Part shown: one piece after another, positions 57,942 to 64,000 of the stretch
Layout: each line of letters starts with the position of its first letter
How positions within the stretch are numbered: the stretch's first letter is position 1
Source: Clostridium sp. CF012
GTDB lineage: Bacteria > Bacillota > Clostridia > Clostridiales > Clostridiaceae
Direction: 5' to 3'
DNA: 64,000 bases
Assembly (NCBI RefSeq): GCF_018861755.1
Contig: NZ_JAHLEF010000002.1
Span: 62,001 to 126,000 of the forward strand
The notes under the pieces: generated by a model
The model's database searches: none
What the model saw: only the letters and a program-made list of their open reading frames with translations
Told to the model about the DNA's origin: nothing
Translations under genes and position numbers: made by a program

Positions 57942-59222
57942 TTACTTGATTTTACCTTTAGCTATCTCTAGTGCTTTTTTAAACTGTGGATCCAAAGTTC
58001 TATCATATGTTTTTTCTTTAAGTGCTTTTGGATACACAATTTCAATTTCTGGTTTTATTCCAATATGATGTATATTTTCTCCATTAGGAGTATAATATTT
58101 TGATATTGTTACTTTTAATGCAGTACCATCATCAAATCCATCCCTACTTTGGTAAAGCATAGTTTGAACCACGCCTTTTCCAAAAGTCTTTTCTCCCACT
58201 AAAGTACCAACCTTATAGTCCCTAACTGCTCCTGCAAAAATTTCTGAAGCACTTGCACTTCCCTCATCTGTCAATACAGTTAGAGGCATACCTACTGCTA
58301 GGCCTCCTGTAGACTTATATTCTTTCTTTTTCTTATTCTTATCTATTGTATAAACTATAACTTTTCCTTCAGGTACAAAATTAGAAGTTAGCTCTACACA
58401 TTGATCTAAAAGACCACCTGGATTTCCTCTTATATCTAATACTAGACTTTTCATACCTTTGCCTTTTAATTCTGCTAATTTTTTATTGAAATTTTTAGAG
58501 GTATTTTCATCAAACATTGTAAGTTGAATATATCCAACATTTTTGTCTAACATTTCACCTTTAACTGTTATCAAATCGATCTTAGCACGTTTGACACTAA
58601 CTTCAAAAACACCTTTATCTTTTCTATTAAGAGTTAACTTTACAGCTTCATTTTCCTTGCCTTTCATCATTGTAACAGCTTTTTCTAGTTCTTTTCCTTT
58701 TACAGCTATACCATTAACCTTTTCAATAACATCCCCAGGAAGTATTCCTGCACTTTTAGCTGGTGATGGATCGAAAGGCGCAATTACAACTATATTGTCT
58801 TCTTTAACCCCAACTTGTAAACCAAGTCCTGTATAAGCTCCTGTTGTTTGAGCATTAAAATCTGTAAACTCTTTTTTGTTCATAAAAACTGTATATGGAT
58901 CCTCTAGTGAATTAGTCATGCCCTTTATAGCACCTTCTACTAAAACATCATCACTGATTTTGCCATCGTAGTACTCGTATAATTTGTCTCTTACTAAAAA
59001 TAGTTTTTGAAACTTTAATACTTGATCATAATCTTCTCTTCCAATTATTACTTTTCCATTGGGAGTTCCTAAGGAAATTTTATTTGAAACTACTAGGGTT
59101 ATGGCGTTAGTAACAAGTACTATAACTACAATCCAAATAATCCCTTTTATTTTTTTAGGTTTGTGTACTCCATCGTTATATTGTACAGTTTTAAATTGTC
59201 CGAACTTATTTTCATCGCCCAT
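57942..59222 (-). CDS. ctpA: C-terminal processing protease CtpA (S41 family)
   Basis: Membrane-anchored serine protease with a PDZ domain. The 426-residue protein has a membrane helix (about 26-46), a PDZ domain (about 125-205: PFDPSPAKSAGILPGDVIEKVNG), and the S41 core. Catalytic Ser lies in GSASASE at 321-327 and Lys in GKTFGKG near 345-349. It follows ftsX by 87 nt, so the ftsE-ftsX-ctpA set may act in division or wall-hydrolase control. Confidence 0.92.
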   Translation of the reverse strand: MGDENKFGQFKTVQYNDGVHKPKKIKGIIWIVVIVLVTNAITLVVSNKISLGTPNGKVIIGREDYDQVLKFQKLFLVRDKLYEYYDGKISDDVLVEGAIKGMTNSLEDPYTVFMNKKEFTDFNAQTTGAYTGLGLQVGVKEDNIVVIAPFDPSPAKSAGILPGDVIEKVNGIAVKGKELEKAVTMMKGKENEAVKLTLNRKDKGVFEVSVKRAKIDLITVKGEMLDKNVGYIQLTMFDENTSKNFNKKLAELKGKGMKSLVLDIRGNPGGLLDQCVELTSNFVPEGKVIVYTIDKNKKKKEYKSTGGLAVGMPLTVLTDEGSASASEIFAGAVRDYKVGTLVGEKTFGKGVVQTMLYQSRDGFDDGTALKVTISKYYTPNGENIHHIGIKPEIEIVYPKALKEKTYDRTLDPQFKKALEIAKGKIK

Positions 59223-59309
59223 TTTATACCCCTCTTTGTAATTCTATATATATTATTTATGTAAATATAATAAATTTATAACACTTACAAGAAAATAAAT
59301 ATATTGTAT

Positions 59310-60200
59310 TTACACAATTAAGAACTTTCTAATAGACATAATACTGCCCATTGCCCCAATAATTAGTCCTCCTAACATAAATTGCCATAAAGTCGTGCTT
59401 AATATAAAATGAGGATTTATTAGATTAACTCCTAATAATACATTAGTATACTTCAGGAAAACCATTCTATAAGCATAATATAGTATACCTGTAGAAATAA
59501 GTGCTCCCGATATACCAAGCATCATGCCTTCAATAATAAATGGCCATCTTATAAACCAATCAGTAGCTCCAACAAATTTCATAATACCTATTTCTTTTTT
59601 TCTAGAGTACAATGTAAGCTTAATTGTGTTTCCTATTAAGAACAGTGATACACTTATTAAAATTACAAATAAGGCTAGGCCTACTATCTTTAATGTATTT
59701 GTTATTTTTATAATTTTGTCAACAATTTCCCTAACATCCTTAATCTTCTCTATACCCTTTAATCCTTCAGCAGCCTTAACTACATTATTTACTATTTCAG
59801 GTTTTTCTACACTTACAACATACGCATTTGGGAATGGATTCTTTTTTTCAAAACCTTGTACTAAGGATTTACTATCTTCTCCAAATTGTTCCTTCACTTT
59901 TTCTAGTGCATCACCTTTATCTTCAAATTTAATCTCTGAAACGCCCTGCACATTGTTAAGAGCTTTTTCGATAGCTGATTTATCACCTATTGTTAAATCA
60001 TCTTTAAGATAAATTTTCACCTGCAACTTAGAACCTAGTTCTTGAACTCCTGCATTAACATTAAAAACAATTAGTAAGAATACGCCTAAAATAAATAGAG
60101 TAGCTGCCACAGTAGCGATTGACGCCATACTAACAGTTCTATTTCTTTTTAAACTTCTTAGTGCATCTACAAAATAATATTTAACTGTACTAATCTTCAT
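59310..60200 (-). CDS. ftsX: Cell-division ABC transporter membrane protein FtsX
   Basis: A 296-residue membrane subunit: first helix about 22-42, extracellular loop, then three helices in the C-terminal half, the FtsX layout. With FtsE it relays ATP use to wall hydrolases outside the cell. I use the ATG at 60200 ([17 protein letters not shown]), which has AAGGGGAAG upstream and overlaps ftsE's last codons by 11 nt, showing tight coupling. Confidence 0.92.
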   Translation of the reverse strand: MKISTVKYYFVDALRSLKRNRTVSMASIATVAATLFILGVFLLIVFNVNAGVQELGSKLQVKIYLKDDLTIGDKSAIEKALNNVQGVSEIKFEDKGDALEKVKEQFGEDSKSLVQGFEKKNPFPNAYVVSVEKPEIVNNVVKAAEGLKGIEKIKDVREIVDKIIKITNTLKIVGLALFVILISVSLFLIGNTIKLTLYSRKKEIGIMKFVGATDWFIRWPFIIEGMMLGISGALISTGILYYAYRMVFLKYTNVLLGVNLINPHFILSTTLWQFMLGGLIIGAMGSIMSIRKFLIV

Positions 60201-60876
60201 AACCGTATCTTCCCCTTTGCTCATCTCTAGCTAGAACACCTTTTTCTATCGCTATTACTCTCTTCTTCATCGAGTCTACTATATTCTTTGCATGTGTTGC
60301 CATAACTATTGTAGTACCAGCCTTATTAATATCATTTAAAATATCCATGATACCTATTGCTGTTTCAGGATCTAAATTTCCTGTTGGCTCATCTGCTATT
60401 AGCAATGTAGGATTGTTTACTATAGCTCTAGCAAGAGAAACTCTTTGTTGCTCTCCACCTGAAATCTCATGAGGATAAGCCATATGTTTTTTAGATAATC
60501 CAACTAGATCTAAAACCAAAGGTACTCTTTTCTTAATGTCTCTTGGTGAACATTCTGTAACTCTAAGTGCAAATGCTACATTTTCGTAAATATTTAAATT
60601 ATCAATTAATCTAAAGTCTTGGAAAACCACTCCAATTTTCCTTCTAAAATAAGGTATCTGGTTTCTTTTTAATTTCGTTATATCAGTTTTGTCTAAAATT
60701 ACACTACCTGTAGTTGGCTCTACCTCTTTTAAAAGTATTTTAATAAAAGTAGATTTTCCTGCTCCACTAGGCCCTACAAGGAATACAAATTCCCCTTTTT
60801 CAATAGTAATATCAACATTGGATAAAGCTATTACATTATTGTCATAAATCTTAGTTACTTTCTTAAATTCTATCAT
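60190..60876 (-). CDS. ftsE: Cell-division ABC transporter ATPase FtsE
   Basis: A 228-residue ABC ATPase with Walker [10 protein letters not shown] (about 35-43), signature [14 protein letters not shown], Walker [13 protein letters not shown] and the His loop VMATHAKN. It partners with FtsX, encoded immediately after with an overlapping start. Confidence 0.95.
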   Translation of the reverse strand: MIEFKKVTKIYDNNVIALSNVDITIEKGEFVFLVGPSGAGKSTFIKILLKEVEPTTGSVILDKTDITKLKRNQIPYFRRKIGVVFQDFRLIDNLNIYENVAFALRVTECSPRDIKKRVPLVLDLVGLSKKHMAYPHEISGGEQQRVSLARAIVNNPTLLIADEPTGNLDPETAIGIMDILNDINKAGTTIVMATHAKNIVDSMKKRVIAIEKGVLARDEQRGRYGYED

Positions 60877-61084
60877 TATTCATTCTCCTTACCACGTTTC
60901 TGTAATTCATTTCAGTAAAATCCATAACAACATTATATCATAAGGACTAGGCCTATAATAAATTTTATTATAAAATTTTCGTGAATATTACTCATAATAC
61001 GCTAATTTACTTCTTCAAAAATTCATAAATAATATTATTATTATAGTTTCCTATAAAATTAAATTTATGAGGAATTATTATTGA

Positions 61085-61441
61085 TTAATAAATTTGAAAT
61101 AAAACTAGGTCTATTATTGTTGAATAAGCTAACATAAATAGGGAAATAAAAAATATTACACCAACTAAATTGAATTTTTCAAAGTACTCCATCCATTTTT
61201 CCTCATAATTTAGTGGTTCTAACATTTCTCTTTTTACAAAGCCTATACCTGAAATAGCAAGACCAAAACAAGATATTCTAATAGCTGTTCTGTTTACTGA
61301 AGCGAGTACTCCTTGAAGCTTTAAGTCACCACCCACAAGCCCACTTATTACGCCAATTAAGGCTCCCAAAATTATAGGAACTAAAAATATCTTTAACGAT
61401 AATATAAAACAATGTAATAAATCCTTTAAAATTTCTTTCAT
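61085..61441 (-). CDS. Membrane protein of unknown function
   Basis: A 118-residue protein from the ATG at 61441, with GGAGAGG upstream. Three hydrophobic segments (about 9-38, 55-70 and 92-118) are separated by a charged loop (VKREMLEPLNYEEKWMEYFEKFN). It is not recognised and lies between the transketolase pair and ftsE on the same strand. Confidence 0.6.
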   Translation of the reverse strand: MKEILKDLLHCFILSLKIFLVPIILGALIGVISGLVGGDLKLQGVLASVNRTAIRISCFGLAISGIGFVKREMLEPLNYEEKWMEYFEKFNLVGVIFFISLFMLAYSTIIDLVLFQIY

Positions 61442-61522
61442 GTTTGTTCCTCTCCCCATAGTTATTCTTGATGTATTATATCATAAAGCATCACAAAAAA
61501 CATTATGGAGTAAAATAGTTAA

Positions 61523-61549
61523 AACCCTCATGTATAAATACATAAGGGT
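61523..61549 (-). terminator. Terminator of the split transketolase operon
   Basis: AACCCTCATGTAT (61523-61535) pairs with ATACATAAGGGT (61538-61549) around a 2-nt centre. It lies 8 nt past the stop. Confidence 0.75.
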
Positions 61550-61557
61550 CTTAAAAA

Positions 61558-62496
61558 TTATTTTAAATTGAGACCTTTTTTAACAGCTTTAACTATTTCA
61601 TCTGCAGTTAATCCATAAGCTTTTAAAAGTTCCTCTGGTTTACCACTTTCACCAAAGGTATCTTTAATTCCCACTCTCATAACGGGTACTGGATGATTTG
61701 AACAAACAACCTCCGCTACTGCAGAGCCAAGTCCGCCTATAATGCTATGTTCTTCTGCAGTAACAATTAATCCAGTCTTTCTAGCTGCAGTAATAATTGC
61801 TTCTTCATCTATTGGTTTAATAGTATGTATATTTAACACTTTAACCTTTATTCCTTCCTCAGCTAAAATATTATAAGCTTCTAGTGCAGCGTCTACCATA
61901 ATACCTGTAGCTATTATAGTTGCGTCGCGGCCTTCTCTAAGTGTTACAGCTTTTCCTAGTTCAAATTTGTAATCAGGGTTATCATTTATTGTCTCAACGC
62001 CCATTCTTCCAAGTCTTACATAACATGGTCCATTGTATTTTGTAATAGCTTCTATGGCAGCTTGCGTTTCAATATTATCACTTGGGCTTATAACTACCAT
62101 ATTGGGAATACTTCTCATTAGTGCTATATCTTCTATAGCTTGATGAGATGCTCCATCTTCTCCTACAGTTAAGCCTGCATGTGTTGCGCAAATTTTAACA
62201 TTTAATTTAGGATAACAAATAGAGTTTCTTATTTGTTCAAAAGCTCTTCCTGCTGCAAATATAGCAAAAGTGCTTGCAAAAGGAATTTTTCCACAAGTAG
62301 CAAGTCCTGCCGCAACGGACATCATATTCCCTTCAGCAATACCCATATTAATAAATCTTTCAGGAGCAACTTTTTTAAAATCTGCAGTTTTAGTGGATTT
62401 AGATAAATCTGCATCTAAAACTACTATATTTTCGTTTTCAAGTCCTAATTTAGCTAAGGCCTTGCCATAAGCTTCTCTTGTTGCAATTTTACCCAT
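61558..62496 (-). CDS. Transketolase, C-terminal half (split enzyme)
   Basis: Carries the pyrimidine-binding and C-terminal domains of transketolase as a separate 312-residue subunit (VAAGLATCGKIPFASTFAIFA, THAGLTVGEDGASHQAIEDIALMR). With its partner it moves two-carbon units in the pentose phosphate pathway; 1-deoxyxylulose-type synthesis is less likely. The ATG overlaps the partner's stop codon (TAATG). The open frame upstream of this ATG has no ribosome site. Confidence 0.92.
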   Translation of the reverse strand: MGKIATREAYGKALAKLGLENENIVVLDADLSKSTKTADFKKVAPERFINMGIAEGNMMSVAAGLATCGKIPFASTFAIFAAGRAFEQIRNSICYPKLNVKICATHAGLTVGEDGASHQAIEDIALMRSIPNMVVISPSDNIETQAAIEAITKYNGPCYVRLGRMGVETINDNPDYKFELGKAVTLREGRDATIIATGIMVDAALEAYNILAEEGIKVKVLNIHTIKPIDEEAIITAARKTGLIVTAEEHSIIGGLGSAVAEVVCSNHPVPVMRVGIKDTFGESGKPEELLKAYGLTADEIVKAVKKGLNLK

Positions 62497-63320
62497 TATA
62501 CAACACCCCCAATTTCGTCTATTGCCATTTGGCATTGTTCTTTGCTTGGAGCCGTACCATGCCAACTAGCTTCATTTTCCATGAAGGACACGCCTTTTCC
62601 CTTTATAGTTTCACAGATTATAACTGTTGGTTTTCCTTTTGTTTTTTTAGCTTCTTCTATAGCATTTTTAATTGAGGCGAAATCATGCCCATCCACAGAA
62701 ATAGTATTCCATCCGAAAGCTGCAAATTTAGCATCTACTGGATCAGAACCCATAACCTCAGAAACTTTGCCATCTATTTGAAGTCCATTATGGTCTACAA
62801 AAACCGTTAGGTTATCAAGCTTATAATGTGCAGCTGCCATAGTAGCTTCCCATACTTGACCCTCTGCAAGCTCTCCATCTCCAAGTAATGAATATACTCT
62901 ATATTCTTTTTTATCAAGTTTTCCAGCCAGGGCCATACCTACTGCTGCTGAAATACCTTGTCCGAGTGAACCCGTAGACATATCTACTCCGGGTACTGTA
63001 TTCATATTAGGATGTCCTTGAAGCCTTGATCCTAATTTTCTTAGCCCAATTAGCTCATCCTTATCAAAAAATCCCTTTTCAGCAAGCACACTATACAATG
63101 CAGGTGCAGCATGCCCCTTTGATAGTACAAATCTATCTCTATCTGGATCATTTTTCTTTTCTACACTTATATTCATCTCATTAAAATATAAGGTAGTTAT
63201 AATTTCCACGCAAGATAATGATCCACCTGGGTGACCAGAACGTGACTCTGTAATCATAGCTATTATATTTTTTCGAACTTCTTTAGCAATTGCTTTTAAT
63301 CTTTCTACTGTTTTTTCCAT
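62496..63320 (-). CDS. Transketolase, N-terminal half (thiamine diphosphate subunit)
   Basis: The ThDP-binding half (274 residues) with GHPGGSLSCVEI, the GDGELAEGQVWEA...N-type cofactor motif, and STGSLGQGISAAVGMAL. It is translated before the C-terminal half, which starts at its stop codon. Split transketolases of this type are common in clostridia. GGAGG precedes the start. Confidence 0.93.
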   Translation of the reverse strand: MEKTVERLKAIAKEVRKNIIAMITESRSGHPGGSLSCVEIITTLYFNEMNISVEKKNDPDRDRFVLSKGHAAPALYSVLAEKGFFDKDELIGLRKLGSRLQGHPNMNTVPGVDMSTGSLGQGISAAVGMALAGKLDKKEYRVYSLLGDGELAEGQVWEATMAAAHYKLDNLTVFVDHNGLQIDGKVSEVMGSDPVDAKFAAFGWNTISVDGHDFASIKNAIEEAKKTKGKPTVIICETIKGKGVSFMENEASWHGTAPSKEQCQMAIDEIGGVV

Positions 63321-63533
63321 ATGTATTCCTCCTAATATTGCTTTGGGGTAAATAACCTTATTAATAGTTATCTTCCTGTATTCCTATTTATCTTCCACAA
63401 TTATTATAACAATATTATATACTATAACAACATATTTATTAGAAATTCCACAAAAATAATTAAATTCCTATAGGATAATTAAAAAATCTATAGCTTTACT
63501 AAACTACTTCGGACTACTAATTCATAAAATAAA

Positions 63534-63556
63534 ATAAGGGCAATATATGCCCTTAT
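63534..63556 (-). terminator. Terminator of the toxin gene
   Basis: ATAAGGGCA pairs with TGCCCTTAT around a 5-nt loop; TTTTATTT follows on the minus strand. It lies directly past the toxin stop codon. Confidence 0.8.
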
Positions 63557-63561
63557 CTACT

Positions 63562-63909
63562 TTATAAACCTACACTAATTAAAAGTGCAGTATCTACTTT
63601 TTTCATATCGCTATCAGTCATATGACCAATTTTTTCTTTTAATCTCTTTTTATCTAGTGTTCTTATTTGTTCTAGCAAAACTACTGAATCTTTATTTAAC
63701 CCATACTCTTCTGAAGAAATTTCAACATGAGTAGGGAGTTTTGCCTTGTTTATTTGAGACGTAATAGCTGCAATAATAATAGTGGGACTGTACTTATTAC
63801 CAATATCGTTTTGAATTATAATTACTGGTCTAACCCCACCTTGCTCTGAGCCTACAACCGGACTCAAATCAGCATAAAATATATCTCCTCTTTTCACTAT
63901 TGTTGTCAT
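63562..63909 (-). CDS. ndoA: mRNA interferase toxin, MazF/PemK (EndoA) family
   Basis: Sequence-specific endoribonuclease that cuts mRNA and is held inactive by its antitoxin. The 115-residue protein has [35 protein letters not shown], the conserved start of the family, followed by [12 protein letters not shown]. The ATG at 63909 is preferred because it matches homologue starts; the upstream frame start has no site. It overlaps the end of the antitoxin gene by 41 nt. Confidence 0.92.
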   Translation of the reverse strand: MTTIVKRGDIFYADLSPVVGSEQGGVRPVIIIQNDIGNKYSPTIIIAAITSQINKAKLPTHVEISSEEYGLNKDSVVLLEQIRTLDKKRLKEKIGHMTDSDMKKVDTALLISVGL

Positions 63910-64000
63910 TAGACAAATCACTCTCCGAAAGCTTAACTTCGTAATCTTTAAAATCTTTAATATCAATTTCAAAACCCATGTCAGCTATTTCTAAATTTAA
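63869..64000 (-). CDS. Antitoxin (EndoAI/MazE-like) gene, C-terminal part only
   Basis: A minus-strand frame enters from the window edge and reads 43 codons to TGA at 63869-63871 (contains [14 protein letters not shown] and [13 protein letters not shown]-type end). Its position directly before and overlapping the toxin start identifies it as the antitoxin's 3' end; the DNA-binding N-terminus lies outside the window. Identity rests on context, since the visible part has no named motif. Confidence 0.7.
   Translation of the reverse strand, partial: LNLEIADMGFEIDIKDFKDYEVKLSESDLSNDNNSEKRRYILC

Overview
This window is chromosomal DNA from a low-GC, anaerobic, spore-former-type Firmicute, most probably Clostridium sensu stricto. 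The AT-rich composition, strong AGGAGG ribosome sites and several gene orders typical of clostridia support this: dnaE-pfkA-pyk, murB/rapZ-yvcK-whiA, uvrB-uvrA-FHA-ftsW-PBP and ftsE-ftsX-ctpA. No species is assigned. Most genes are on the minus strand; the plus-strand genes cluster in the accessory parts (1-2.3 kb, 10-12 kb and 52-56 kb).

Layout. 1-12 kb is accessory metabolism: a DUF362 ferredoxin protein cut by the window edge, truA, a SemiSWEET carrier, and a minus-strand trio (a 22-residue-repeat protein, a MoxR-type AAA+ ATPase, and a metallopeptidase-like/VWA protein). Next come a probable 6S RNA, a CyuA-type cysteine desulfidase behind a good sigma-54 promoter with a sigma-54 activator next door, DUF421 and DUF4363 genes, and a broken beta-lactamase-fold gene. 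12-25 kb holds helD, a dipeptide epimerase, the pepV/PqqD-like/OPT peptide-use genes, signal peptidase I, an Ala/Gly symporter, rlmD and a DUF1540 gene. 25-49 kb is a dense housekeeping block covering glycolysis (pyk, pfkA), replication (dnaE), a YtoI-like regulator, envelope and division control (whiA, yvcK, rapZ, murB), nucleotide excision repair (uvrC, uvrA, uvrB) and an FHA/FtsW/PBP cell-wall operon. uvrB has a clear promoter and LexA box. 49-56 kb is accessory again: a membrane protein, an SH3/NlpC-P60 wall hydrolase, small lipoproteins, a nucleotidyltransferase, a GNAT acetyltransferase and gene fragments. 56-64 kb has a PDZ membrane protein, ctpA, ftsX-ftsE, a split transketolase and, at the edge, the mazF (ndoA) toxin with the tail of its antitoxin.

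The least explained content is non-coding. Two families of very large imperfect palindromes (about 225-245 bp, no ORF) occur six times: family A at 2339, 11228, 12226 and 48990, family B at 50103 and 56193. Most copies sit just past gene 3' ends. One A copy is nested inside arms that resemble the ends of B. The two B copies share an invariant GC-rich core. A second pattern is rows of short hairpins in 5' leaders, most clearly an 18-bp tandem array in front of pepV.
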